Shown: positions 1-7,983 of the stretch, piece by piece
Numbering within the stretch: position 1 is the first letter of the stretch
How the letters are laid out: every line of letters begins with the position of its first letter
DNA from: JAITMY01 sp031549685
GTDB taxonomy: Bacteria > Bacteroidota > Bacteroidia > Bacteroidales > UBA932
Length of the DNA stretch: 64,000 bases
Direction of reading: 5' to 3'
Assembly: GCA_031549685.1 (NCBI GenBank)
Contig: JAVBPG010000002.1
Location: 50,241 to 114,240 of the forward strand
Position numbers and translations under genes: made by a program
The notes under the pieces: model-generated
Seen by the model: only the letters and a program-made list of their open reading frames with translations
Databases searched by the model: none
Told to the model about the DNA's origin: nothing

Positions 1-1
1 A

Positions 2-121
2 CAAAGGGAGGGAAACGGCTGCACTAATTTTACCTTTTCCAGCTTAAAATTGTATAATGCGCTGCTGAGCGATGCGCAAATAGCGGCGCAGTTTGAAAAC
101 GAAAAAGCAAGCTATCTATGA
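2..121 (+). CDS. C-terminal end of an unidentified gene (cut by window edge)
   Basis: An open frame enters from the left edge and runs 39 codons to a TGA at 119-121. That stop overlaps the ATG of the next gene as ATGA, which is typical of translationally coupled genes. The residues seen end in FENEKASYL and show no motif I recognise. Because it is coupled to the small membrane protein and lies just left of the integrase, it probably belongs to the same integrated element. The function cannot be stated. Confidence 0.55.
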   Translation, partial: QREGNGCTNFTFSSLKLYNALLSDAQIAAQFENEKASYL

Positions 122-411
122 ACTTATCCACGCTCATACCCACGGCTTTGCCCTACGCACTAACGCTGGCCGGCACCTTTGGCGGCTACTATTTTGCGCG
201 TAAAAAAAACGAGGCAGAGGCCATAAAAATAACGGCAGAGGCCCGCAAGACCGATGCGCAAACCATTGACGAGCGCTACCGGCTGCTGCTCGATGCGCAG
301 CAAAAGCAGCTGGACAGGCTCGAAAAAAAAACAGAGCGTATGGAAACCGAGCTGCGCGAAATGCGCAAGCACGTTTGCACCGTGGCCGAGTGTCCCCACC
401 GGAGGCGGTAA
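118..411 (+). CDS. Small single-pass membrane protein with coiled coil, mobile-element cargo
   Basis: A 97-residue protein with one hydrophobic segment at about residues 8-26 (PYALTLAGTFGGYYFA) followed by a charged, Glu/Lys/Gln-rich stretch (about 30-85) that looks like a continuous coiled coil, and a short Cys/His tail (CTVAECPH). Its start overlaps the stop of the upstream frame, and a strong hairpin terminator follows at 430-465. I do not recognise the family. The size and topology recall holin or spanin-like lysis proteins and other small phage or conjugative-element proteins, and the position beside an integrase makes mobile-element origin likely. That role is inference only. Confidence 0.55.
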   Translation: MNLSTLIPTALPYALTLAGTFGGYYFARKKNEAEAIKITAEARKTDAQTIDERYRLLLDAQQKQLDRLEKKTERMETELREMRKHVCTVAECPHRRR

Positions 412-429
412 AGTGCAAGGCAAAAGGAC

Positions 430-465
430 AAAAGAGCACAAGCAGTACATGGCTTGTGCTCTTTT
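430..465 (+). terminator. Hairpin terminator between small membrane gene and integrase
   Basis: A perfect 14-bp inverted repeat (AAAAGAGCACAAGC with its complement) closes an 8-base loop and is followed by a T-rich run. It lies 18 bases after the stop of the membrane protein and points usefully in both directions, so it could also end the leftward integrase transcript, whose stop is at 536. Confidence 0.75.
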
Positions 466-535
466 TATTTATCACAAATACAATGTGTTATCGCAAAAAG
501 TGCACGAGTGCACGACTTTTCACGGAAAAAGAATT

Positions 536-1696
536 TTATTCTATTACTCTTGCGCGCTGCCGTATCATTTCGTGCCCCTCGGGGGTGCGGCTTACCACGT
601 ACTCATTGGTAACCTCCAGGCTGCTATGGTCGGCTTGGCCCTGTACGTAGTTGGCGCCCACGCCATCGGCCAGCAGGTTGCTGATGCCGGTGTCCTTTAG
701 GCTGTAGAATTGCAGCTCCATCCCCCAGCTTAATTTTTTGCGAACTACCGTACTCCAGTAGCGCGCTACCTCGCGGCTGTCAATGCGCTTAGCCGAGGGC
801 GTGAATTTTTTGTGGTGGCCAAATACGTAGTGGTTTTTGTCGCACCGGTCAAGCTGTAGGCACTCCAGGTAGGGTTCTAAAGCCAGCGGTATGGTTTTGT
901 ACGAAGTGTTATCGTTTTTGGTATCCTCGGCGTTTACTTTTATAACGCTATTTTTTAAATCAATAGAGGCGGCGCGCAGGTAGGTTAAGTCGTCCGGCCG
1001 CAGAAAGCAGTAGTAGGTAAGCATGCAGGCGGCCAGGTAGCGCGGATTCTCCTTTTTGAGAAAATCGACCAGCGCACGCAGCTGCTCGTTGGTAAAGGAT
1101 TTGCGATTTTTTTTGGTAAGGTTCTTCGGGTTCTTTTTTATGGCGGCAAAGGGGTTAACCTTGGTGTAGTCAAACTGCACCAGCCAGTTAAAAAGGGCGC
1201 GGTAAAATGTGAGGTGGTTGTTGTAGCTGCGGTGCGATACCTTGGGCTGCTGCTTAACCCACAGCATAAAGGCCGTGGCAAGCGGTTTGTCAAATTCGTA
1301 GGCGTACAAATCCGGTCGGCGGTACACCTCGCAGAGCCAGGTGGTCAACTTTTTTACGAACGATTTGTAGCACCGCAGGCTGTTGGCCTCGCGCTCCTTT
1401 TCCTGCACGCTCATGTACGTGTCGAGCGCATCCAGGAACTTGTGAAAACCTTTGCGCGTTTCCTGCTCTACGAAGGGGTTCCAGCCGGCCTCCAGCTTGG
1501 CGTTTATTTCGCGCGCCAGGTTGCGCGCGAACATTCGGCGCTCCCGAATGTTTTTAACGCGGTTAACCTTGACGCGCCTTAACGCCATGCAGCCCCTGAA
1601 GGGGTTCCATACGTAAAATTTTACGTACCAGTCTTTGTTTTCGCAGATTTCCGCAGGGTAAAAGCGGACGAGGGGGAAATTTTCGTAGGTGGACAT
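536..1696 (-). CDS. Tyrosine recombinase / phage-type integrase
   Basis: A 386-residue site-specific recombinase of the Bacteroidota integrase type, which cuts and rejoins DNA through a tyrosine-DNA intermediate. Residues about 80-190 fit the SAM-like core-binding domain and about 200-386 the catalytic domain. Visible catalytic positions are Arg233 (FLRPDDL), a beta-hairpin Lys near 260, His357 (ADHSS) and the nucleophile Tyr366 (TNEYV). The box II HxxR position reads YSLK (331-334), so the usual His and Arg are Tyr and Lys, a departure from the textbook set. The start lies 118 bases from the 3' end of a tRNA-Ser gene, the classical arrangement for an integrase at its attachment site. It is probably the terminal gene of an element extending left out of the window. 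Confidence 0.92.
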   Translation of the reverse strand: MSTYENFPLVRFYPAEICENKDWYVKFYVWNPFRGCMALRRVKVNRVKNIRERRMFARNLAREINAKLEAGWNPFVEQETRKGFHKFLDALDTYMSVQEKEREANSLRCYKSFVKKLTTWLCEVYRRPDLYAYEFDKPLATAFMLWVKQQPKVSHRSYNNHLTFYRALFNWLVQFDYTKVNPFAAIKKNPKNLTKKNRKSFTNEQLRALVDFLKKENPRYLAACMLTYYCFLRPDDLTYLRAASIDLKNSVIKVNAEDTKNDNTSYKTIPLALEPYLECLQLDRCDKNHYVFGHHKKFTPSAKRIDSREVARYWSTVVRKKLSWGMELQFYSLKDTGISNLLADGVGANYVQGQADHSSLEVTNEYVVSRTPEGHEMIRQRARVIE

Positions 1697-1769
1697 TTTT
1701 TTTTTAGCCCCAGGAAAAAATCCAAGGCTAAAAAGTTAGCTGACCCGTTACTGACCCGAAATTTTTATC

Positions 1770-1812
1770 AAAATCGCTGTAGCCTTAGTGTCGCAATCGT
1801 TATAGCGATTTT
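1770..1812. repeat. Inverted repeat between integrase and tRNA-Ser 3' end
   Basis: Perfect 9-bp arms AAAATCGCT (1770-1778) and AGCGATTTT (1804-1812) sit within 3 bases of the tRNA 3' end. Just to the left, TGACCCG occurs twice (around 1741 and 1752). The location fits integrase core or arm binding sites at an attachment site, or a hairpin ending the tRNA transcript. I cannot tell which. Confidence 0.45.
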
Positions 1813-1814
1813 TG

Positions 1815-1902
1815 CGGAGAGGATGGGATTCGAACCCATGATGCCCTTTTGGAGCATACACACTTTCCAGGCGTGCGCCTTCGACCACTCGGCCACCTCT
1901 CC
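1815..1902 (-). tRNA. tRNA-Ser (anticodon GGA)
   Basis: Read on the minus strand, this 88-base segment folds as a class II tRNA. The acceptor GGAGAGG pairs with CCTCTCC, the D-arm is GCCGAGTGGTCGAAGGC, and the anticodon loop CTGGAAA gives anticodon GGA. A long variable arm (TATGCTCC...GGGCATC) marks it as serine, and the T-arm contains GGTTCGAATCC. The discriminator base is G and CCA is not encoded. The integrase gene adjoins its 3' end, so this is the probable integration target of the element at the left. A short repeat TTTTTGCGGA flanks it on both sides (about 1810 and 1905). Confidence 0.96.
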
Positions 1903-2027
1903 AATTTTTGCGGAAGCGTAAAAACAGCATGCTTATATCAAACGTACTAAGTTAGGAATTATTTTGATATGCTGGCAACTTCTTATTTTTTTGTGAGCTA
2001 ATCCCACCCTTTTGCATTTCCCCAAAG

Positions 2028-2798
2028 CTACAGGGTAAACACCTGCAATGAATTTTCGGTGGTTACCTCCTCCACCTCCTCCACCGAAATTCCCTTTACC
2101 TCGGCAATTTTTTTGGCCACCAGCGCAAGGTAGCTGCTTTCGTTGCGCTTGCCGCGGTAGGGCGCAGGGGCGAGGTAGGGCGCGTCGGTCTCGAGCACCA
2201 TGTCGGTAAGCGGAACTTGCCGTACCACCTCGGGCAGGTGGGCATTTTTGAAGGTAACCACGCCGCCGATGCCCAACTTGTAATCGCCCAGCTTCTTTAC
2301 CTCGCGGTACAGTTCAATGGAGCCCGAGTAGGCGTGAAATACGCCTTTTACGCTAGGCTTTAACCTGCGCAGTACGGCAAGGATTTCGTTGAACGAATCG
2401 CGGGCGTGGATTACGATTGGCAGTTCATAGTTCTCGGCCAAATGAAGCTGCTCTTCAAAGGCAAAAAGCTGCTGCTCCAAAAACTCCTTGCTCCAGTAGC
2501 CGTCAATGCCTACCTCGCCAATGGCCACAAACGTTCCCGCGGGTTGCGCCTCCAGCGCATGGCGAACAAAATTCAGCTCGTCCTCCACCGTTTCCTTTAC
2601 CGATGTGGGGTGCAGCCCAACCATAGGCCGGCAGAGCGGCGAAAATTCTCCGGCGGTGCGCATCATGGCGGCGTAGGTGGAGCTGTCGACGTTGGGCATG
2701 AGCAGCTGCGTAACGCCTGCCGCCTGCGCCCGCGCTATGGTTTCGGCGCGGTCGGCATCAAAAACGCTGTCGTAAATATGGCTGTGGGTATCTATCAT
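2028..2798 (-). CDS. TatD family metal-dependent DNase
   Basis: A 256-residue TatD-type hydrolase: a cytoplasmic TIM-barrel enzyme with two metal ions acting on DNA 3' ends. The start at 2798 is chosen because it gives the canonical N-terminus MIDTHSHIYD, in which His-x-His binds metal. The longer frame would add 17 residues with no counterpart in the family. Other family signatures are GEVGIDGYW (the metal-bridging Glu), IVIHARDSF, VFHAYSGS and LETDAPYLAP. Length matches the family (about 255-265). It is transcribed alone, divergent from the DUF4136 gene. Confidence 0.93.
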   Translation of the reverse strand: MIDTHSHIYDSVFDADRAETIARAQAAGVTQLLMPNVDSSTYAAMMRTAGEFSPLCRPMVGLHPTSVKETVEDELNFVRHALEAQPAGTFVAIGEVGIDGYWSKEFLEQQLFAFEEQLHLAENYELPIVIHARDSFNEILAVLRRLKPSVKGVFHAYSGSIELYREVKKLGDYKLGIGGVVTFKNAHLPEVVRQVPLTDMVLETDAPYLAPAPYRGKRNESSYLALVAKKIAEVKGISVEEVEEVTTENSLQVFTL

Positions 2799-2961
2799 GC
2801 AAAATATGGTAGGCAAAGTTAAGAACTTGGCAGGGAAATACAAGGTCATCGCCAGTAGCTAATAATGATAAAAAATGCGCAAAATGCGACGGTTGGCTTA
2901 AAACGAGTGCAAAAACGGCTAATTAGTGCTAAAAACCTCAATTATAACGTATAAAATGCGT

Positions 2962-2969
2962 TACCTTTG
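2962..2969 (+). promoter_or_regulatory. Bacteroidota -7 type promoter element upstream of DUF4136 gene
   Basis: TACCTTTG matches the Bacteroidota TAnnTTTG -7 consensus 43 bases before the start codon at 3012. No clear TTTG -33 element is visible at the expected distance, so this is a partial match. Confidence 0.45.
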
Positions 2970-3011
2970 GTGTGAGTATTTCAATTTACAAACGTTTAAT
3001 TTTTTTATACC

Positions 3012-3599
3012 ATGAAAACACTTCGCAACATAGCACTGTGTGCTGCAGGGCTGCTCATTGCCGCCTCGTGTTCACCCACGCTAAAGGTTACCAGCGACTA
3101 CGATCGCAGCGTTAACTTTACCGTGCTAAAGACCTACTCGCTGTACAAAACCGAGGCCACACCATCGGTTAGCGAGCTCAACCGTGAGCGCATAACCAAC
3201 GCCGTGAAGGCCGAGCTGAACAAGAAAGGTTATGCCGAGGTGGCCGATAGCGCTGACTTTTTGGTAAACATCAACGCTATTGCAAAAACCAAGCTTGATG
3301 TGAGCGCCAACACCAACTACTACGGCTACGGCGGCATGTATCGTCCCTATGCTTGGGGAGCGGGCGCCGGCATGGCCTCGTCAACCACCAACTTCAACGT
3401 GGATACCTACAAGGAGGGATCGCTCATTATTGACTTTATCCATGCCTCGGACTCCAAAATGATTTGGGAAGCTATCGGCGATGAAAAAATTGATAGCGAT
3501 GTAAAGAATCCCGATCAGTTTATTGCCGACGCCGTGGCGCAAATTCTTGCTACATTCCCGCAGCAAGGCGTTGCTATACCTGTATCAACCAAGAAGTAG
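3012..3599 (+). CDS. DUF4136 family lipoprotein
   Basis: A 195-residue exported lipoprotein. It has a signal peptide with a lipobox ending at Cys20 (LIAASC), so it should be lipid-anchored in the envelope. The body has the DUF4136 pattern: a strand-rich start (KVTSDYDRSVNF), then NRERITNAVKAELNKKGY, a Tyr/Gly-rich middle (NYYGYGGMYRPY) and IADAVAQILATFP at the C-terminus. The family is widespread in Bacteroidota and some Proteobacteria and has no assigned biochemical function. It appears monocistronic, with a promoter-like element upstream and a hairpin terminator just after the stop. Confidence 0.88.
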   Translation: MKTLRNIALCAAGLLIAASCSPTLKVTSDYDRSVNFTVLKTYSLYKTEATPSVSELNRERITNAVKAELNKKGYAEVADSADFLVNINAIAKTKLDVSANTNYYGYGGMYRPYAWGAGAGMASSTTNFNVDTYKEGSLIIDFIHASDSKMIWEAIGDEKIDSDVKNPDQFIADAVAQILATFPQQGVAIPVSTKK

Positions 3600-3624
3600 C
3601 AGTTTGTCCATAGCGTAGAAGGGT

Positions 3625-3653
3625 AAGGCAAGTAGCGGCTGGCTGCTTGCCTT
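3625..3653 (+). terminator. Hairpin terminator after DUF4136 gene
   Basis: AAGGCAAG and CTTGCCTT form an 8-bp outer stem with further pairing inside, 26 bases after the stop and followed by a T-rich tail. Confidence 0.6.
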
Positions 3654-3748
3654 CTTATTTTTGATAAAAACGATGTTAAACTTGAGAGGAAATTCAGCAG
3701 CTGCAATCTTTTCTTTAACTTCGCACGGAGTTCAGGAGCACCTTTTTA

Positions 3749-4666
3749 ATGCCAAACACCATGCCCACATCTAACTACATACTTCCTCCCTACCTTAAGG
3801 CCGGCGCTACCATTGCCATTTGCGCTCCGGCGCGCAAGGTAAGCGAGCCCGAAATGCACATGGCCGTAAAAATTTTTGAGTCGTGGGGGTTACGCGTAAA
3901 GCTGGGTAAAAATTTATTTTGCGAGCAGCACCAGTTTTCGGGCTCCGATAGGCAGCGCGCGGCCGATTTGCAGGGCTGCATTAACGACGCAGAGGTAAAT
4001 GCTATTATTTCGGCGCGAGGTGGATATGGCTGCGCCCGGCTGCTGCCAGACTTGGATTTACTATCGCTGAAAAAAAATCCGAAGTGGCTGGCCGGGTATA
4101 GCGATTTTACGGTAATGCACCTGGCGCTTTACCGCCTGGGCGTGCAGAGCCTCCATGCCACCATGCCCATCAGCTTTAGCGATACAAAAGGAGTGGAGGC
4201 CCTGCGTGCCGCACTTTTTGGCGAAAGCCTCAACCAAAAATTTGCCGCGCATGAGCTGAACGTAGCGGGTGTTGCCGGTGGAAAGTTGGTGGGCGGAAAT
4301 TTGTCCATCATATACAGCCTGCAAGGATCACCGTACGCGCTGCTGCCCGACAATGCCATCCTTTTTATCGAGGACCTGGACGAGTACCTCTACCACGTTG
4401 ACCGTATGATGATGAACCTGGAGCTGTGCGGGCAGCTGCAAAAAGTAAAGGGGTTGCTGGTGGGTGGCATGAGCGATATGAAGGACAACACCATTGCTTA
4501 CGGAAAAAGCGCGCTTGAAATTATCCGCGAGCACGCCGAAAAATTCAACGTTCCTGTAGCCTTCGGATTTCCCGCCGGACACCAACGACCCAACCTGGCC
4601 ATGAGGTTTGGCGCAGAGGTGGAGCTGAGGGTGGAAGACGATAGCGCTACTTTGGCTTACCTTTGA
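3749..4666 (+). CDS. LD-carboxypeptidase (muramoyltetrapeptide carboxypeptidase, peptidase family S66)
   Basis: A 305-residue serine peptidase of family S66, which removes the terminal D-Ala from tetrapeptides during peptidoglycan recycling, normally in the cytoplasm. The Ser-Glu-His triad expected for the family is visible: Ser118 in GYSDFT, Glu208 in FIEDLDEY and His278 in FPAGHQRPN. The family motif SARGGYGCARLLP (88-100) is also present. There is no signal peptide. Two possible starts lie close together (Met1 and Met5), with family alignment beginning near LPPYLKAGATIAI. It converges on the nitroreductase gene across a strong shared terminator. Confidence 0.92.
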   Translation: MPNTMPTSNYILPPYLKAGATIAICAPARKVSEPEMHMAVKIFESWGLRVKLGKNLFCEQHQFSGSDRQRAADLQGCINDAEVNAIISARGGYGCARLLPDLDLLSLKKNPKWLAGYSDFTVMHLALYRLGVQSLHATMPISFSDTKGVEALRAALFGESLNQKFAAHELNVAGVAGGKLVGGNLSIIYSLQGSPYALLPDNAILFIEDLDEYLYHVDRMMMNLELCGQLQKVKGLLVGGMSDMKDNTIAYGKSALEIIREHAEKFNVPVAFGFPAGHQRPNLAMRFGAEVELRVEDDSATLAYL

Positions 4667-4678
4667 GAGCGGCACAAG

Positions 4679-4731
4679 GAAGAAAGGTAAAGGGTACACG
4701 GTAGAACACCATGTACCCTTTACCTTTCTTC
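4679..4731. terminator. Bidirectional hairpin terminator between convergent genes
   Basis: A perfect 20-bp inverted repeat (arms 4679-4698 and 4712-4731) with a 13-base loop lies between the convergent LD-carboxypeptidase and nitroreductase stops, with runs of A and T at either side of the arms. Confidence 0.75.
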
Positions 4732-4740
4732 CCATTACCC

Positions 4741-5286
4741 CTATTTGTAGGAGTTGTACGAAACAATCTCCTCCGTGCTCTTGCGAATTTTCGGGCGAAT
4801 TTCATCCTTGGCGGGGTAGCCCATGGTAATGATGAGGTCAACGCGCTTGCCGCGGGGAATGTGCAGAATTTCGCGCACCTTTTTCTCATCAAACCAGCCC
4901 AAAATACATGTTCCCAAGCCCAGCTCGGTGGCCTGTAGGCAAAGGTGTGCAACGGCAATGCCAACGTCGTACATGGCGTAATCTTTCTCTTTGATAATGC
5001 TGCCGATGCCCGAGGTAAAGTTTTTAGGCTCACGCACCACCACAATGTGTACCGGCGCCTGCTTGGTAAAGTGGTTCATGTTGAGCGCGCGGCTTGCAGT
5101 AGCGTCGGCCACGGCGTTTTTGAGTGCGGTGTCGGTTACCACAATAAAGTGCCAGGGCTGCGCGTTGCACGCCGATGGCGACAGCCGCGCGGCTTCAAGG
5201 CAGGCCTCTATTTTTTCCTTCTCCACCAGCTGCGGGGTGTAGGCGCGCACGCTTTGGCGCCTGTGAATAAGCTTGTCGAAATCCAT
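4741..5286 (-). CDS. Nitroreductase family flavoprotein
   Basis: A 181-residue FMN-dependent oxidoreductase of the nitroreductase fold. The N-terminal RRQSVRAY motif contributes the phosphate-binding Arg residues. PSACNAQPWHFIVV and GLGTCILGWF are the other family signatures, with DLIITMGYPA near the C-terminus. The physiological substrate cannot be read from the sequence; members reduce quinones, nitro compounds or flavins with NAD(P)H. Length is normal for the short subfamily. It is a single gene converging on the LD-carboxypeptidase gene. Confidence 0.9.
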   Translation of the reverse strand: MDFDKLIHRRQSVRAYTPQLVEKEKIEACLEAARLSPSACNAQPWHFIVVTDTALKNAVADATASRALNMNHFTKQAPVHIVVVREPKNFTSGIGSIIKEKDYAMYDVGIAVAHLCLQATELGLGTCILGWFDEKKVREILHIPRGKRVDLIITMGYPAKDEIRPKIRKSTEEIVSYNSYK

Positions 5287-5323
5287 ATGGGTAAATTTTA
5301 TAATTTTGCGGTCAATTGTATAT

Positions 5324-5352
5324 TGTCATTGCGGCTCAAGTCCGGAATGACA
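5324..5352. repeat. Short palindromic repeat with TGTCATT ends
   Basis: TGTCATT (5324-5330) and AATGACA (5346-5352) form a short inverted repeat upstream of the WbqC gene. The same end sequences occur in the larger palindrome at 18115-18192, and a related GGAATGACG sequence is near 59780, pointing to one dispersed repeat family. Confidence 0.6.
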
Positions 5353-5389
5353 TTTTAGGTTGATCTTGATTTTTTTAAACCTTGAATCT

Positions 5390-6022
5390 TTGAATCCTCT
5401 TTTATCCTCCGCCTACTTTGCGCCGGTGCAATATTTTTGCAAGCTGGCAAGTGCCGGGCAAGCTTTTGTAGAGGCGCACGAGCACTACCTTAAGCAAACC
5501 TACCGCACGCGCTGCAACATACTCACAAGCCACGGCGTGCTTACGCTAAGCGTGCCGGTGGAGAAGGTGCATGGCGAAAAAATGCCCATACGCGATGTGC
5601 GCATCGACTACTCCATGCCCTGGCAGCGGGTGCACCGGCGCGCGCTGGTTACGGCTTATAATTCATCGCCGTTTTTTATGTACTACGCCGACGAAATTTT
5701 ACCGTTTTTTGATCGGCGCGAAACATTTTTGTTTGATTTCAACCTGAAAATAACGCAGCAACTTTGCCAAGTTTTAGGCCTTCGTACCAAAATTTTGACC
5801 ACCGAAAGGTACGAATTTTTTGAAAACAATCCGCTCGACTTTCGCCTGGCCATCAGCCCCAAAGCAGGGCAACAAAAAGCGGACAAAAATTTTTGTCCGC
5901 AAGAATATTTTCAAGTATTTTCCCACCGGTTCGGCTTTACTCCCAACCTCAGCATCCTCGACCTGCTATTCAACGAGGGCCCCGAGGTGCTGAGCGTACT
6001 TAGAACTTCAGCCCAAGTATAA
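5390..6022 (+). CDS. WbqC family protein
   Basis: A protein of about 210 residues of the WbqC-like family, found in O-antigen or glycan gene sets and scattered singly in Bacteroidota chromosomes; the biochemical role is not settled. Recognisable features are the N-terminal SSAYFAPVQYF, the QTYRTRCNI segment and ALVTAYNSSPFFMYY, all typical of the family. No ATG exists at the right place. A TTG at 5390 gives the family-like N-terminus NPLLSSAYFAP and is preferred, although TTG codons at 5360 and 5366 could also serve. The stop directly abuts the stop of the convergent outer-membrane protein gene, with no gap. Confidence 0.85.
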   Translation: MNPLLSSAYFAPVQYFCKLASAGQAFVEAHEHYLKQTYRTRCNILTSHGVLTLSVPVEKVHGEKMPIRDVRIDYSMPWQRVHRRALVTAYNSSPFFMYYADEILPFFDRRETFLFDFNLKITQQLCQVLGLRTKILTTERYEFFENNPLDFRLAISPKAGQQKADKNFCPQEYFQVFSHRFGFTPNLSILDLLFNEGPEVLSVLRTSAQV

Positions 6023-7579
6023 CTAGAACCTCCAACCGAAGGTAAGGAAGAAGTTGTTTTGGTTAATAGTGTGCTTCTGCTCGTCGGAAATTACGTTGAC
6101 GCCATTATTACCTATACAGTAGTAGGTATACTGCTTGTCCTGCTGGGTGGAGAGGCTGTAGGCGAAGTTGATATTAAACATTTTAGAAACCTGTACACCT
6201 GCTCCTCCCGAAAAAATATTAATAGTTCCATCTTTTCCCGAGTTGCCGGTGTAAGGGTCCACGCTGCTGGTGTAAGGATTATCGTAGCGAGCGTACCCGA
6301 GACGAAAGGACATGTTTTGATACCCCAGCTCTCCTCCTACTCGAATGTTGTGCGTACCCTTGTAGCCATTTGCAATGTTGAGGTTGGAAACGTTGTAGTG
6401 CGGGTCATCGGGGCTGTTGGCAGGCCAACCGCTTTCTTCGCGCAGCTTGATTTCTGAGAAGTCGGTGTACTCGTAGTCAACGCTCAAAATTCCTCGCCAA
6501 TCGTTACTTGCCGACGGGCTGAATACGTAGGCCAATCCGCCCATTATGCGCGTGGGAGTTTCAATGCCGTATTGATTTTCGTTATCTACTCCCGGCGGGG
6601 GAACGCCGTATCGTGGTTGAGCTACTATGTCGGCACTGTATAGATCGGTCATACTAAGAAAGGTGCGCGTGTGAATGGCTGCACCGATTTTTAATCCGTT
6701 TAAAAAATCAGCATTGGCAAAAGGCCAGGCAATGGCGCCGAACTTAAAGTTATACCCAACGCCGGTTTGGCGGTATTGCTTTGTGTAGTCGAATTGCTTA
6801 AAGTTCGATTGATTTCCCGGACGAGCATATTCGGACGAGGTGTTGTCCTCAAAGTATTTGACCGAGCTGATTCCAACGCCAATCCCTAAGTATAGCACAT
6901 TGCTAATATTGGTGCTCATGCTAAAATCGTAGGTAGAAAGGTAGCCCTGTATTTCTGCGCTTTGCCGTCCCTGAGTTGCATCTCCATCGGCTAGTCGCGG
7001 CGAGTACACTACGCGGCCGCCGTTCACTCCTGTGCTATCGATCAAGAATGCTTGGTAGGCCATCCACGGCTCATCGGATAGATAGTCGGGGGTGCTGCCA
7101 TCGTTGGTGGCCACTTGCGCAAAGTAGTCCATGTACGTATTGTACTCCTGGTAGCGGCCTTGCGCAACGTAGCGCTGGCCGAAGTTGTCGGTTTTGTTGT
7201 AGGCAAAACCAAAATTCAGGCTAACCAATCCTTCATTGCCGAAGTTCATTACTCCTACTCCTCCTATGTTGGACAAGCCGAATCGGTAGCGGTAATCGTT
7301 GGTACTGTTACCCATGTAGCTGACATCGGTGCTGGCGTACAGCAAATTTCCCGTGAGGGTAAATTCATCGCTGCGGTACACGCCAATACCTGCGGGGTTA
7401 AATGCCATGGTAGTAAGATCGCCGCCAAGCGCCGTAAATGCGCCACCCATGGCGGCAAAGCGTGCCGTTCCCAGGTGTGTGGTGCGCGAAAAACGCAGGC
7501 CCTCTACCTCATTTTGAGCAACACTTTTCCCAATACAACAGAGCAGAATGGCTACTCCTAAAAGAATCCTTTTTCCCAT
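6023..7579 (-). CDS. FadL/TodX-like outer-membrane transport protein
   Basis: A 518-residue outer-membrane beta-barrel protein of the OMPP1/FadL/TodX type, often annotated in Bacteroidota as hemin receptor or transport protein. It has a cleavable signal peptide (ends near SVAQ, residue 21) and then the characteristic segment TARFAAMGGAFTALGGDLTTM followed by NPAGIG, which matches the FadL N-terminal region. The rest alternates short Gly/Tyr-rich strands (for example RFGLSNIGGVGVM) and ends in phenylalanine (TFGWRF), as barrel proteins usually do. The substrate is unknown; FadL homologues take up hydrophobic molecules. It is transcribed alone, leaving a palindrome-rich gap upstream. Confidence 0.85.
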   Translation of the reverse strand: MGKRILLGVAILLCCIGKSVAQNEVEGLRFSRTTHLGTARFAAMGGAFTALGGDLTTMAFNPAGIGVYRSDEFTLTGNLLYASTDVSYMGNSTNDYRYRFGLSNIGGVGVMNFGNEGLVSLNFGFAYNKTDNFGQRYVAQGRYQEYNTYMDYFAQVATNDGSTPDYLSDEPWMAYQAFLIDSTGVNGGRVVYSPRLADGDATQGRQSAEIQGYLSTYDFSMSTNISNVLYLGIGVGISSVKYFEDNTSSEYARPGNQSNFKQFDYTKQYRQTGVGYNFKFGAIAWPFANADFLNGLKIGAAIHTRTFLSMTDLYSADIVAQPRYGVPPPGVDNENQYGIETPTRIMGGLAYVFSPSASNDWRGILSVDYEYTDFSEIKLREESGWPANSPDDPHYNVSNLNIANGYKGTHNIRVGGELGYQNMSFRLGYARYDNPYTSSVDPYTGNSGKDGTINIFSGGAGVQVSKMFNINFAYSLSTQQDKQYTYYCIGNNGVNVISDEQKHTINQNNFFLTFGWRF

Positions 7580-7642
7580 TACTAAAAATTATGAAACTGT
7601 TTTGAATTTTATAAAAAGAAATTTTACTCCCGCTTTTATTAA

Positions 7643-7834
7643 CCGTGGGTGTCGCTTGCCCGCGGGCCAAGCAAACCCACGGCACATGCGCCAATACTGC
7701 ATGGCGCGCGGAGCAGGCGTTGCACAAGCGCTAAGCTGCTGCTCCGCGCGCAACAAGCCGGTGCCGCCATGCCGTCCGTAGGTTCTGCTTCGCGCCACCT
7801 ACGGTTATTCAAGTTTAGCCCCTGCAGGGCTAAA
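7643..7834. repeat. Cluster of four GC-rich palindromes in the 7580-7983 gap
   Basis: The 404-base gap between the FadL-like gene and the next leftward gene holds no gene but four successive inverted repeats. These are CCGTGGGT (7643-7650) with ACCCACGG (7675-7682); a 13-bp arm GCGCGCGGAGCAG (7704-7716) with its complement at 7739-7751; CCGTAGGT (7776-7783) with ACCTACGG (7797-7804); and TTTAGCCC (7814-7821) with GGGCTAAA (7827-7834). The cluster is much more GC-rich than its AT-rich surroundings and resembles REP-type intergenic repeats. Confidence 0.75.
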
Positions 7835-7983
7835 ACCACATATGTAGATAATGCTGATTATTAGGCAAGCATATAAATTCAAAACAGCCTCTATGTATTT
7901 GTTTAGATTATTGCATTGCCATATTACATCGCCCCATCATGTTTACAGCAATCACAAATCATCAATCAAAAATCGACAATTAT

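Noticed and set aside
118..411. Calling the small membrane/coiled-coil protein a phage holin or spanin
   Set aside because: Only size and topology support it; no lysin gene is visible in the window, so no functional name is given.
1748..1930. A 60-residue minus-strand frame around 1900
   Set aside because: It is a translation of the tRNA-Ser gene (its residues GGRVVEGARLE are the usual artefact of tRNA-Ser).
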